Below, piece after piece: positions 29,350 to 38,298 of a stretch of DNA of 64,000 bases (position 1 is the stretch's first letter; the number at the start of each line of letters is the position of its first letter). The stretch is taken from positions 280,750 through 344,749 of the forward strand of contig NZ_LUTS01000004.1 in NCBI RefSeq assembly GCF_001597735.1, read 5' to 3'. The position numbers and the translations under genes are program-made. The notes beneath the pieces were generated by a model that searched no databases, was not told the origin of the DNA, and was given only the letters and a program-made list of their open reading frames with translations. Origin of the DNA: Neptuniibacter pectenicola. GTDB taxonomy: Bacteria; Pseudomonadota; Gammaproteobacteria; Pseudomonadales; Balneatricaceae.

Positions 29350-30117
29350 ATGAGTTACAGTCGGGTTAAACAACCTAAAATTTCAGATGTCATCATGGGG
29401 CAGCTGGAGGTGATGATTCTGGAAGGTATTCTCAAGCCTGGACAGAAATTACCTCCCGAACGAGAGCTGGCAAAGCAGTTTGATGTGTCCCGCCCATCGT
29501 TGCGCGAGGCTGTACAAAAATTAGCAGCTAAAGGGCTGCTTATTAGTCGGCAGGGTGGTGGAACCTATGTATCTGAAGATTTAGGTGGATCTTTCTCTGA
29601 TCCTCTACTAGAACTATTTAGGACGCATCCAGAAGCACAATATGACCTGTTGGAGTTTCGTCATGCGCTCGAAGGGGTTGCGGCTTATTATGCAGCGTTA
29701 AGAAGTACCCCGGCAGATAAAGAGGCTATTTTACAAGCCTATGCCGATCTACAGCACCACCATGACAATAAAGAGATACAGAAAGAGGTTTATGCGGATG
29801 TGGATTTCCATTTAGCGATTGCGGCCTCTACGCACAACATGGTCTTGCTACATATGATGCGGGCGCTGTTTAGCCTGTTACGTGAACATATTTGGGATAA
29901 CTTGAAAAACATTTATCCGCGCTCGGAGTATCGAGAAAAGATACACGACCAGCACAAAGTATTAATGGATGCGATTTTAGACGGCGATCCAGAAAAAGCG
30001 CGCCAAGCGGCCCATCACCATCTGGCTTATGTTGAAGATGCCCTGCTTGAAGGCGAGCGCGAAAATACCCGATTAGAACGAGCGCTGCGACGTGCGAATA
30101 TTAGTACTAACTTATAA
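29350..30117 (+). CDS. pdhR: Pyruvate-responsive regulator PdhR (GntR/FadR family)
   Basis: This 255-aa regulator (E. coli PdhR 254 aa) has a GntR winged helix (about 10-75: PPERELAKQFDVSRPSLREA, then GLLISRQGGGTYV) and an FCD ligand domain (FSDPLLELF, EFRHALEGVAAYYAALRS, DVDFHLAIAASTHN, HHHLAYVEDALLEGE). It starts like PdhR (YSRVKQPKISDVI). PdhR represses its targets until pyruvate binds. I chose the ATG at 29350, with GAGTGG upstream, over a GTG three codons earlier. Divergent from dctP and upstream of aceEF, it plausibly controls both. Confidence 0.92.
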   Translation: MSYSRVKQPKISDVIMGQLEVMILEGILKPGQKLPPERELAKQFDVSRPSLREAVQKLAAKGLLISRQGGGTYVSEDLGGSFSDPLLELFRTHPEAQYDLLEFRHALEGVAAYYAALRSTPADKEAILQAYADLQHHHDNKEIQKEVYADVDFHLAIAASTHNMVLLHMMRALFSLLREHIWDNLKNIYPRSEYREKIHDQHKVLMDAILDGDPEKARQAAHHHLAYVEDALLEGERENTRLERALRRANISTNL

Positions 30118-30190
30118 TGTACTAAAATTACAAGACTGAGTGGCGAAGTAAACAATTTTTACTACTTAAGCTGTAGTTGTTTACGATTTG

Positions 30191-30226
30191 TAGACACTTT
30201 AGTTATATTTATGTAGTATTACTACA
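30191..30226 (+). promoter_or_regulatory. Predicted aceE promoter with overlapping dyad
   Basis: TAGACA (30191-30196), a 17-bp spacer and TAGTAT (30214-30219) make a plausible promoter. The -10 lies inside a perfect 15-bp dyad, TGTAGTATTACTACA (30212-30226). It has the 6-3-6 geometry and the GTATTAC core of the PdhR sites, but its outer bases differ from the consensus. Confidence 0.45.
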
Positions 30227-30366
30227 CGAAAATTATTATAAGACTTGATCAGGCGTCCTTTTGTGCTTTTTAAGGTGAGCAGGGCTACTGGCAAAAAGTC
30301 ATAACAATAGAAGGAATCAACTTAGATTCCCTATACGTTGCGTTAACTTAGAGTGGAGAGGTCAAA

Positions 30367-33024
30367 GTGTTAGACATTATTGATGACGTTGATCCAATTG
30401 AAACACAAGAATGGTTGGATGCACTGGAATCGGTTGCCAAAAACAATGGCGACGACCGTGCAAAATATATTTTAAGAAAGTTAGGTGAAAAAGCGAACGA
30501 TATGGGTGTTGATTCAGCATCGGTATTGACGACACCTTACCGAAACACTATTTCGGTGAAAGATGAAGCACGAATGCCAGGCGATCTATTTATGGAACGT
30601 CGTATTCGCTCCTTTATTCGCTGGAACGCAATGGCCATGGTCATGCGAGCCAATGATAATGATGATGGCCTAGGCGGTCATATCTCCTCTTTCTCCTCAT
30701 CTGCAACACTCTACGATATCGGTTTTAATTACTTTTTCCGTGGTAACGAAGGTCAGGAATCTGACATGGTCTTCTTCCAGGGGCATATCTCTCCCGGTAT
30801 CTATTCACGCGCTTACTTAGAAGGACGTCTATCTGAAGAACAGATGGATAACTACCGTCGTGAAGTTGATGGTCACGGTCTTTCATCTTACCCACACCCT
30901 TGGCTTATGCCTGATTTCTGGCAGTTCCCAACGGTATCTATGGGTCTAGGTCCGATTCAGGCGATCTACCAAGCACACGTTATGCGTTACCTTTCGGCAC
31001 GTGAATTAATTAATCGTGGCGATCGAAAAGTATGGGCATTTTTGGGTGATGGTGAGTGTGATGAACCTGAATCCTTGGGTGCTATCTCGCTAGCGGGACG
31101 TGAAGGTTTAGAGAACCTAATCTTTGTTGTTAACTGTAACCTGCAGCGCCTTGATGGCCCAGTACGCGGTAACGGCAAGATCGTACAGGAACTCGAAGGT
31201 ATCTTCCGCGGCGCTGGCTGGAACGTTATTAAATGTCTCTGGGGTCGTCATTGGGATGCACTCTTTGAGAAAGATACAAAAGGCTTACTACAGAAGCGTT
31301 TTGATGAAGTCTGCGATGGTGAATTGCAGAACTACAAAGCTAACGGTGGCGCTTATACCCGTGAGCACTTCTTTGGTAAATACCCAGAGTTACTTGAGCT
31401 AGTTGCTGACCTGTCAGACGACGACATCATGAACCTTAACCGTGGTGGCCACGATCCTTACAAAGTATTTGCAGCTTACAATGAAGCTGTTAATCATAAA
31501 GGTCAGCCAACCGTTATCCTTGCACAGACAGTAAAAGGTTACGGTACTGGTAAGTCAGGCGAAGCGAAAAACGATACCCACTCCATGAAAAAAGTGGCGA
31601 TCGATGATCTAAAAGATTTCCGTGATCGCTTTAATATCCCTCTATCAGATGATCAATTGAAGGACGTGCCTTACTACCGTCCAGCACCTGACTCACCTGA
31701 AATGAAATACATGTTCGAACGCCGTGCGAGCTTGGGTGGTTTCTACCCAGTACGCCGTACCGAGTTCGAAAAACTAGAGACACCACCATTATCCGACTTT
31801 GAAGGTCAGCTAAAAGATAGTGGTAAACGTACCGCATCCACTCAGATGGTACTTAACCGTGTCATGAGCACACTGGTTAAAGACAAAAAAATGGGTGAAC
31901 GTGTTGTCCCTATCGTACCTGATGAAGCGCGTACGTTTGGTATGGAAGGTATGTTCCGTCAGCTAGGTATTTATACCTCGGCTGGACAGCGTTATGTGCC
32001 GCATGACTCTGATCAGATCATGTTTTATAAAGAATCTAAAACAGGTCAGATCTTAGAAGAAGGTATCAATGAAGCAGGTGCTATGTCTGCGTGGATGGCT
32101 GCGGCTACCTCTTACGCAAACAATAACTGCACAATGGTTCCGTTCTATATCTACTACTCTATGTTTGGTTTCCAGCGTGTTATGGACTTGGCATGGGCAG
32201 CGGGCGATATGCAGGCGCGTGGCTTCTTGATTGGTGCGACTTCAGGTCGTACAACGCTAAACGGTGAAGGTCTACAGCATCAGGATGGTCACAGCCATCT
32301 AATGGCGCAGATGATCCCTAACTGTAAATCATACGATCCGACTTACGGTTATGAGCTTGCGGTTATTGTTCAGGACGGTATGCGTCGTATGTATCAGGAA
32401 CAGGAAAACCGTTTCTACTACATCACAACTATGAACGAAAACTACCACCACCCAGCCATGCCGCAAGGTGCCGAAGAAGGCATCATCAAAGGTATGTATC
32501 TTCTTAAAGAAGGTAAAGACGCAGACAAGCGCGTTCAGCTAATGGGTTGCGGCACAATCTTACGTGAAGTGGAAGCTGCGGCAGAGATTTTACGTGATGA
32601 TTACGGTATCGAATCTGATATTTGGAGCACGACCTCTATCAATGAGCTGCGTCGCGAAGCCATGTCAGTTGCGCGTTGGAACATGCTAAATCCAGAGTCA
32701 GAACCTCAAAAAGCCTATGTTACTCAGTGTATTGAAAGCCGTGGCGAAGGCCCGGTTATCGCATCAACTGACTACATGCGTACTTATGCTGATCAGCTAC
32801 GTGAATACATTCCACGTAACTTTAAAGTACTAGGTACTGACGGTTTTGGTCGCTCTGATACACGTACTAAGCTACGTGAATTCTTTGAAGTTAACCGCCA
32901 CTACGTGGTTGTTGCGGCGCTTAAAGCGCTTCAAGAAGAGGGCAAGGTTGAAGGCGCTGAAGTCGCTAAAGCCATGCAGAAGTTCAACATTAACCCGGCT
33001 AAACCGGCACCGTGGACTGTTTAA
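30367..33024 (+). CDS. aceE: Pyruvate dehydrogenase E1 component (homodimeric AceE)
   Basis: This 885-aa ThDP enzyme (E. coli 887 aa) has the AceE start DVDPIETQEWLDALES. The ThDP motif is GDGECDEPES...NCNLQRLDGPV (about 224-262). GHISPGIYSRAYLEGRL and SSYPHPWLMPDFWQFPTVS are conserved, and the pyrimidine domain has DEARTFGMEGMFRQ and GATSGRTTLNGEGLQHQDGH. It decarboxylates pyruvate and acetylates the lipoyl groups of AceF. The start is GTG at 30367 with GAGTGGAGAGG upstream. aceF follows by 43 bp. Confidence 0.97.
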   Translation: MLDIIDDVDPIETQEWLDALESVAKNNGDDRAKYILRKLGEKANDMGVDSASVLTTPYRNTISVKDEARMPGDLFMERRIRSFIRWNAMAMVMRANDNDDGLGGHISSFSSSATLYDIGFNYFFRGNEGQESDMVFFQGHISPGIYSRAYLEGRLSEEQMDNYRREVDGHGLSSYPHPWLMPDFWQFPTVSMGLGPIQAIYQAHVMRYLSARELINRGDRKVWAFLGDGECDEPESLGAISLAGREGLENLIFVVNCNLQRLDGPVRGNGKIVQELEGIFRGAGWNVIKCLWGRHWDALFEKDTKGLLQKRFDEVCDGELQNYKANGGAYTREHFFGKYPELLELVADLSDDDIMNLNRGGHDPYKVFAAYNEAVNHKGQPTVILAQTVKGYGTGKSGEAKNDTHSMKKVAIDDLKDFRDRFNIPLSDDQLKDVPYYRPAPDSPEMKYMFERRASLGGFYPVRRTEFEKLETPPLSDFEGQLKDSGKRTASTQMVLNRVMSTLVKDKKMGERVVPIVPDEARTFGMEGMFRQLGIYTSAGQRYVPHDSDQIMFYKESKTGQILEEGINEAGAMSAWMAAATSYANNNCTMVPFYIYYSMFGFQRVMDLAWAAGDMQARGFLIGATSGRTTLNGEGLQHQDGHSHLMAQMIPNCKSYDPTYGYELAVIVQDGMRRMYQEQENRFYYITTMNENYHHPAMPQGAEEGIIKGMYLLKEGKDADKRVQLMGCGTILREVEAAAEILRDDYGIESDIWSTTSINELRREAMSVARWNMLNPESEPQKAYVTQCIESRGEGPVIASTDYMRTYADQLREYIPRNFKVLGTDGFGRSDTRTKLREFFEVNRHYVVVAALKALQEEGKVEGAEVAKAMQKFNINPAKPAPWTV

Positions 33025-33067
33025 GTCTGCGTTGAACTTCTAACGGCTTAGAACTGGAGGATTTATC

Positions 33068-35044
33068 GTGAGTATTACCACAATTACAGTTCCTGACTTA
33101 TCAGGCTCAACCGATGTTGATGTGGTTGAAGTGCTGGTTAGCGCTGGCGACACTATTAGCGAAGGCGATAGCTTAATTGTTCTGGAAACAGACAAAGCGT
33201 CAATGGAAGTGCCCTCTACCCATAGCGGTACCGTGGTTTCCGTAAAAATTAATGTTGATGATCAAGTTAATGAAGGCGATGTCCTTCTTGAACTAGATAC
33301 AGGGGCATCGGTTGAAGCGGCGCCTGTCGAGGTTGCTGAAGTTGCAGCACCTGCGCCAGCAGCCGTTGCTGCAGCGCCGGTGTCGGCACCTGTTGCTGCA
33401 TCAGCAGTAGAAACGATTTTAGTACCTGATCTATCAGGTGCAACGGATGTAGACGTTGTTGAGGTCTTAGTTAAAGACGGAGACAGTGTTGAAGAAGGCG
33501 ATAGCTTAATCGTACTTGAAACCGACAAAGCGTCTATGGAAGTCCCCGCTCCGAAATCCGGTGTCGTGGTTTCCATGAAGATAAAAGAAGGCGATACAGT
33601 CAACGAAGGCGACGTGCTGGCTGATCTAAGTGTGGGAGGGCAGCCTCAGGCTGAAGCCACTCCTGCAGCCGTAGCACCGGCAGCTGAGTCTGCGCCAGTC
33701 GCAACGGCACCTGCTCCAGCCCCTGTCGCGGGCGGCAAAGAAAACGTTTTAGTACCTGATCTATCAGGTGCGACGGATGTGGATGTTGTTGAAGTCCTAG
33801 TTAAGGATGGTGACACCGTTGCCGAAGGCGACAGCTTAATCGTATTAGAAACCGATAAAGCATCGATGGAAGTACCCGCACCTAAAGGCGGTGTTGTTAT
33901 CTCCATGAAGATAAAAGACGGTGACACGGTTAATGAAGGTGATTTGCTACTTGAGTTGGAAACTGTAGGAAGCCACCCCGTGCGCGAGGCTGCGCCAGCT
34001 CCTGTGGCGGCTCCGGCTCCTTCTGCAGCAGCACCCGCTGCGCCAGCGCCTGCAAAAGCGGCACCTGCTAAAGCAGCGCCAGCCCCCGCTGCGAATATAG
34101 ACAAAGCTGAGCTAGAGAAGAAAAACAAAGCGATACATGCAGGTCCATCGGTTCGAGCCATTGCGCGTGAATTCGGTGTTGAGCTTGCGCTCGTATCTGG
34201 CTCTGGCCGCCGTGGTCGTATTCTTAAAGAAGACGTCCAGGCTTACGTTAAAGCGGCACTGAAAGAACTGGCTACAAAACCGAAAGGTGGCGCGGTTACA
34301 GGTGGTTCAGGTATTCCTGCGATCCCTGAAATTGATTTCAGTAAGTTTGGTGAAATTGAAGTAGAGAAGCTTAGCAAGATTGCTAAGATCACTCGTGACA
34401 ACATGAGCCGTTGTTGGTTGAATATTCCGCATGTTACACAGTTCGATAAAGCGGATATCACCGACTTAGAAGCGTTCCGTAAAGAGATGAAGGATGAAGC
34501 GGCTAAATCAGGTGTGCGTCTAACGCCACTGCCGTTCATGCTAAAAGCGATAGCAATGGCGCTTAAAGCACATCCTAAGTTCAACGCATCACTGCATGCT
34601 GACGGCGAACATATTGTTTATAAAAAATACGTCAACATCGGTATGGCGGTGGATACACCGAATGGCTTGATGGTTCCCGTGATTAAAGATGCAGATAAGA
34701 AGAGCATCTACGAACTATCAACGGAAGCGATTGAACTGGCAGGCAAGGCTAAAGATCGTAAGCTAAAACCCGCAGAAATGCAGGGTGCATGCTTCACAAT
34801 CTCAAGTTTAGGGGGCATCGGTGGTACAGGCTTTACACCGATTGTAAATGCACCTGAAGTGGCTATTTTGGGCGTTTCAAAAGCGGATATTGAGCCCCGT
34901 TGGAACGGTAAAGAGTTTGAACCACGTAAGATGCTGCCTTTGTGCCTATCTTACGATCACCGCGCGATCAACGGCGGCGATGCAGGTAAATTCCTTACTT
35001 ACCTAAACAGCTTGCTTAGCGACATCCGTCGACTGGTTCTATAA
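33068..35044 (+). CDS. aceF: Pyruvate dehydrogenase E2 (dihydrolipoamide acetyltransferase), three lipoyl domains
   Basis: This 658-aa protein has three lipoyl domains with modified lysines at K43, K154 and K264, each in ETDKASMEVP. They are joined by Ala/Pro linkers (about 80-115, 190-225, 305-345). The E1/E3-binding domain is at about 356-395 (AGPSVRAIAREFGVELALV), and the catalytic domain runs from about 425 to the end. The acetyltransferase motif SYDHRAINGGDAGKF has His631. Lipoyl domains 2 and 3 are nearly identical even at DNA level. The start is GTG with CTGGAGG upstream. No E3 (lpd) gene follows; two terminators do. Confidence 0.97.
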   Translation: MSITTITVPDLSGSTDVDVVEVLVSAGDTISEGDSLIVLETDKASMEVPSTHSGTVVSVKINVDDQVNEGDVLLELDTGASVEAAPVEVAEVAAPAPAAVAAAPVSAPVAASAVETILVPDLSGATDVDVVEVLVKDGDSVEEGDSLIVLETDKASMEVPAPKSGVVVSMKIKEGDTVNEGDVLADLSVGGQPQAEATPAAVAPAAESAPVATAPAPAPVAGGKENVLVPDLSGATDVDVVEVLVKDGDTVAEGDSLIVLETDKASMEVPAPKGGVVISMKIKDGDTVNEGDLLLELETVGSHPVREAAPAPVAAPAPSAAAPAAPAPAKAAPAKAAPAPAANIDKAELEKKNKAIHAGPSVRAIAREFGVELALVSGSGRRGRILKEDVQAYVKAALKELATKPKGGAVTGGSGIPAIPEIDFSKFGEIEVEKLSKIAKITRDNMSRCWLNIPHVTQFDKADITDLEAFRKEMKDEAAKSGVRLTPLPFMLKAIAMALKAHPKFNASLHADGEHIVYKKYVNIGMAVDTPNGLMVPVIKDADKKSIYELSTEAIELAGKAKDRKLKPAEMQGACFTISSLGGIGGTGFTPIVNAPEVAILGVSKADIEPRWNGKEFEPRKMLPLCLSYDHRAINGGDAGKFLTYLNSLLSDIRRLVL

Positions 35045-35081
35045 CCAGCGGCCACACCCATTTACCAATCCCTTGGCTCAA

Positions 35082-35106
35082 CGCCTCTTCGGAGGCGCTT
35101 TTTTTC
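35082..35106 (+). terminator. Terminator 1 after aceF
   Basis: CGCCTC-TTCG-GAGGCG is a tetraloop hairpin followed by C and eight T, 37 bp past the stop. Confidence 0.93.
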
Positions 35107-35122
35107 AAGGGGGTAGATACCG

Positions 35123-35157
35123 AACGGCGATTCTGTGCAGGAAATCGCCGTTTTTTT
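35123..35157 (+). terminator. Terminator 2 after aceF
   Basis: AACGGCGATT pairs with AATCGCCGTT over a 10-nt loop, followed by a T run. It is in tandem with the first terminator. Confidence 0.85.
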
Positions 35158-35176
35158 ATGCCTATAAAACACCAAA

Positions 35177-35335
35177 CCCCTTCGGCCAGAGGCTGGCCTC
35201 CTACACGCAGGGCCTGTGTAGGAGCTCACCCCGTGAGCGAATGAATTACGCTCCAAGCCACAACCCTTCGGCCAGAGGCTGGCCTCCTACAAATGCACCT
35301 TGGTAGGCGGTTACCAGAACGAAGCATTACGCTTC
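35177..35335. repeat. REP cluster 1 (upstream of the RAYT gene)
   Basis: REP unit X (GTAGGAGGCCAGCCTCTGGC plus CGAAGG, hairpin GGCCAG/CTGGCC) appears inverted at 35177-35205 and 35263-35292. Unit Y (GTAGGAGCTCACCCCGTGAG, hairpin GCTCAC/GTGAGC, then CGAATGAATTACG) lies at about 35215-35254. A degenerate Y is at about 35301-35335. X and Y face each other across short linkers, forming a BIME-like arrangement. The GTAG preceding each hairpin is the tetranucleotide expected for RAYT-recognised REPs. Confidence 0.85.
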
Positions 35336-35422
35336 ACTCTTAAAATCTTCTATACTCCAAAAATAAGGGTTTACCTTGTCTTCACAATTACAAACAACGC
35401 ATAAAGTCACAAGGATGTGGAC

Positions 35423-35854
35423 ATGCAAAAAGCTAATGCTCAATCATTGCGGGTGGGGCGCTATTCGCAACCAAATCAGATTTACCACCTCACATTAACC
35501 TGCGCTAACCGCCGTCCAGTTTTCTCTGACCCTTGTCTCGCAAAACACGCGATACACTCCATTAAACGTTTAACACCAGAGGCAACCACCATCGCCTTTG
35601 TCATCATGCCAGACCATATCCATTGGCTAATGCAATTAAACGACCGGAAAAGCTCATCCCACACCGTCCGTCTGCTAAAAGTTTTCATTAGTCACAAGGC
35701 TGGAAAAATCTGGCAAAAAGGCTTCTACGATCACGCATTGCGAAAGGAAGAGGATATAAAAAATATCGCTAGATATATCATTCTCAATCCCGTGAGGGCC
35801 GGTATCGTAAAGACCATAAGAGAATATCCGTGGTGGGATTGCATCTACTTGTAG
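35423..35854 (+). CDS. REP-associated tyrosine transposase (RAYT)
   Basis: This 143-aa single-domain Y1/HUH protein of the TnpA-REP (IS200/IS605-like) family has the HUH motif VIMPDHIHWL with His65 and His67, and a candidate nucleophile Tyr118 in IARYIILNPVRAGIV. The N-terminus YHLTLTCANRRPVF is typical. RAYTs bind and cleave single-stranded REP hairpins after a GTAG-like tetranucleotide. It sits between two REP clusters. I chose the ATG at 35423 with AAGG 8 nt upstream. Its stop codon TAG is part of the GTAG of the next REP unit. Confidence 0.93.
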   Translation: MQKANAQSLRVGRYSQPNQIYHLTLTCANRRPVFSDPCLAKHAIHSIKRLTPEATTIAFVIMPDHIHWLMQLNDRKSSSHTVRLLKVFISHKAGKIWQKGFYDHALRKEEDIKNIARYIILNPVRAGIVKTIREYPWWDCIYL

Positions 35855-36056
35855 GCGCTCATCCTTATGCCCGGAACGGGTGCCAGAGCTAAGCATCGTG
35901 CCACAACCACATCTTGTAGGAGCTCACCCCGTGAGCGAAGAATTACGCTAGAAACCACAACCCTTCGGTCAGGGGCTGGCCTCCTACAAGTGCACCCTGT
36001 AGGAGCCCGGCCTTTATGCTCGGAACGGGTGCCCGGGCGAATGAATTACGCCCTCA
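35850..36056. repeat. REP cluster 2 (downstream of the RAYT gene)
   Basis: Unit Y begins at 35851 inside the RAYT stop (GTAGGCGCTCATC, then CCCGGAACGGG and an unusual tail GCATCGTGCC). A second, short Y lies at about 35914-35950, an inverted X (with GGTCAGGGGCTGGCC) at about 35960-35987, and a long Y at about 35999-36050. The long Y form carries an extra CCCG-GAA-CGGG hairpin. Confidence 0.85.
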
Positions 36057-36205
36057 AACTATAAAAATATATGCCTCTTCAGCCAGAGATTCTTCTCCCG
36101 TAAGGGGGTTTATCGCCGTCATGTAAATGCAACGCTTCTGAAATAATTGTTTCACTCATGATCGGTATACATATGGGTTAATCGATAATGATGGAAGAGT
36201 GATAG

Positions 36206-37543
36206 ATGAAGGTTACGGTTTTTGGTGTAGGTTATGTTGGTCTGGTACAGGCTGCGGTTTTAGCTGATTTTGGTCATGATGTGGTTTGTGTTGATGTTGA
36301 TAGCGATAAAATAAATGATCTAAAAAATGGCATCATTCCAATCTATGAACCAGGTTTAACATCAATCGTCGAAAGGAATTATGGCGAAGGTCGTTTGGGT
36401 TTTACCACCGATGCGGCAGAGGGGGTGAGACACGCTGAAATTCAATTCATCGCTGTTGGAACACCTCCGGACGAAGACGGAGCAGCTGATCTTAAGTATG
36501 TCCTAGCCGTCGCAAGCACTATTGCTACGCATATGACCTCGAAAAAAATCATTGTTGATAAATCTACTGTGCCTGTGGGCACTGCAGATAAAGTGTTAAG
36601 CCAAGTGTCAGAGGTGTTGGCTACACGTGGAGAGGCGATAGAGCATTATGTAGTATCAAACCCCGAGTTCTTAAAAGAAGGGGCGGCGGTTAATGATTGT
36701 ATGCGCCCTGATCGTATAATTATTGGTACGGCCAGTGAATATGTAAAAGCTCAGATGAGAGAGTTGTACGCTCCGTGTAATCGTAACCATGATCGCATGA
36801 TTTTTATGGATGTTCGGAGTGCTGAACTAACAAAATATGCGGCTAATTGTATGCTGGCAACTAAAATTAGTTTTATGAATGAGATCTCCCGTCTTGCTGA
36901 ATACCTTGGTGCGGACATCGAAAATGTACGTCGAGGAATTGGGTCGGACGAACGGATTGGGTATCACTTTATCTATGCGGGGTGCGGGTATGGTGGCTCA
37001 TGTTTTCCAAAGGATGTGCAAGCGCTTGTGCATACCGCTAACAGTATTAACTATGATGCTCAGCTTTTAAAATCGGTTGAAGCGGTAAACTATCGTCAAA
37101 AAGAGGTTTTATTTGATCGAATCAGCCGTTATTTTGCGGGTGATTTATCAGGTAAGACAATAGCTTTGTGGGGGTTGTCGTTTAAGCCTAAGACGGATGA
37201 TATGCGAGAAGCAACCAGTCGCGTTTTGATGGAATCCCTGTGGGAACAGGGTGCAAAGGTTCGTGCATATGACCCAGAGGCGATGGAGGAGACGCAACGT
37301 ATTTATGGCTGTAGAGAGGATCTTGAGTTAGTCGGGACTAAAGAAAGTGCGCTACAGGGCGCAGATGCGCTTGTTATTTGTACTGAATGGAAAGCCTTTT
37401 GGGCACCAGATTTTGATCAAATTAAAGGCACTTTACGTCAGCCGGTAATTTTTGATGGTAGAAACCTTTATGACCCACAACAAGTTGAACGTCACGGTTT
37501 AGCGTATTACGGCATCGGTCGCGGACGGAGTGTTAGTGCATAA
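36206..37543 (+). CDS. ugd: UDP-glucose 6-dehydrogenase (long type)
   Basis: This 445-aa nucleotide-sugar dehydrogenase has the NAD motif [57 protein letters not shown] and the catalytic Cys266 in [15 protein letters not shown] are all visible. [15 protein letters not shown] belongs to the UDP-binding domain. It oxidises UDP-glucose to UDP-glucuronate. A second, shorter enzyme of the same family lies at 52744. It stands apart from the polysaccharide genes, between REP clusters, and is convergent with the next gene. Confidence 0.9.
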   Translation: MKVTVFGVGYVGLVQAAVLADFGHDVVCVDVDSDKINDLKNGIIPIYEPGLTSIVERNYGEGRLGFTTDAAEGVRHAEIQFIAVGTPPDEDGAADLKYVLAVASTIATHMTSKKIIVDKSTVPVGTADKVLSQVSEVLATRGEAIEHYVVSNPEFLKEGAAVNDCMRPDRIIIGTASEYVKAQMRELYAPCNRNHDRMIFMDVRSAELTKYAANCMLATKISFMNEISRLAEYLGADIENVRRGIGSDERIGYHFIYAGCGYGGSCFPKDVQALVHTANSINYDAQLLKSVEAVNYRQKEVLFDRISRYFAGDLSGKTIALWGLSFKPKTDDMREATSRVLMESLWEQGAKVRAYDPEAMEETQRIYGCREDLELVGTKESALQGADALVICTEWKAFWAPDFDQIKGTLRQPVIFDGRNLYDPQQVERHGLAYYGIGRGRSVSA

Positions 37544-37555
37544 TTTACCGTCGAT

Positions 37556-37969
37556 CTAGAGAAATGTTCCTTTAAACCAACCCCAAATACCGAGCGAGAA
37601 TCCAGGGAAAAGATCTATTCCTGCCGCCGACTTAGCTAAATAGAGAACCAGAAGGCCCATTAATGTTGAGAAGGCTAAAAATAAAAAGAGACAGAATGTT
37701 TTTATCATTAATGAGATACGTCGCTCTCTTCGGCTAAGTGAGCGTTGGTTTCGTCCCATCAAAAACACGAAATAGTAACGCCAGCTCCAGATGTTTATGG
37801 TGCCCCTCAGGTCGATAGGGTGCTTACCCCATTTGCGTGCACCAAACGCAACTTTAAGGGCGGCGACCTGTTCAGCCGTAAAGCTATCGTGCATATCGCT
37901 AGGTAGGCGTTGCATGAGGCCGTTTTCAAACCAGTCTTTCTGTTTGGTTTCTGTTGTTTCACGATCCAT
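37556..37969 (-). CDS. Small membrane protein of unknown function
   Basis: This 137-aa protein has a soluble N-terminal half (FENGLMQRLPSDMHDSFTAE, then ALKVAFGARKWGKHPIDLRG) and two hydrophobic segments (about 62-72 with SWRYYFVFLMGR, weak; about 88-112, strong). I recognise this as a conserved hypothetical type seen in other marine gammaproteobacteria, but no function can be assigned. It is convergent with ugd, 12 bp away, and a REP cluster lies upstream of its start. Confidence 0.7.
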   Translation of the reverse strand: MDRETTETKQKDWFENGLMQRLPSDMHDSFTAEQVAALKVAFGARKWGKHPIDLRGTINIWSWRYYFVFLMGRNQRSLSRRERRISLMIKTFCLFLFLAFSTLMGLLVLYLAKSAAGIDLFPGFSLGIWGWFKGTFL

Positions 37970-38001
37970 AACACCATCCTATAAAATCTAAAATTCAATA
38001 T

Positions 38002-38290
38002 CTTCGGCCAGAGGGCTGGCCTCCTACACGCACGGCTTGTGTAGGAGCTCACCCTTTATGCCCGGCACGGGTGCCAGAGCGAATGAATTACGCTCCAAAC
38101 CCAATCAAACCACAATCTTTCGGCCAGAGGGCTGGCCTCCTACACGCACAGCCTGTGTAGGAGCTCACCCTTTATGCCCGGAACGGGTGCCAGAGCGAAT
38201 GAATTACGCTCGAAACCACAACCCTTCGGCCAGGGGCTGGCCTCCTACACGGAAGGCCTGTGTAGGAGCTCACCCTGTGAGCGAATGAAT
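38002..38290. repeat. REP cluster 3 (three BIMEs)
   Basis: Three inverted-X/forward-Y pairs lie in tandem at about 38002-38092, 38117-38210 and 38223-38290. Linkers between X and Y are about 10-12 nt (such as CGCACGGCTTG). The first two have long Y units with the CCCGGAACGGG or CCCGGCACGGG hairpin and the third a short Y. The cluster ends 8 bp from the stop codon of the ligase gene. Confidence 0.88.
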
Positions 38291-38298
38291 TTTATATC

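Noticed and set aside
30147..30186. GTAAACAA...TTGTTTAC inverted repeat between pdhR and aceE as a terminator
   Set aside because: The arms are AT-rich with an uneven internal loop and no T tract. It may be a weak hairpin, but no role can be supported.
33646..34161. 171-aa open frame on the minus strand inside aceF
   Set aside because: Its Ala/Gly-rich sequence is the antisense of the Ala/Pro linkers and lipoyl repeats. There is no independent support.
35177..38290. Short repeats that could suggest a CRISPR array
   Set aside because: The repeats are palindromic REP units of two types, with irregular spacing and both orientations. There are no uniform spacers and no cas genes.
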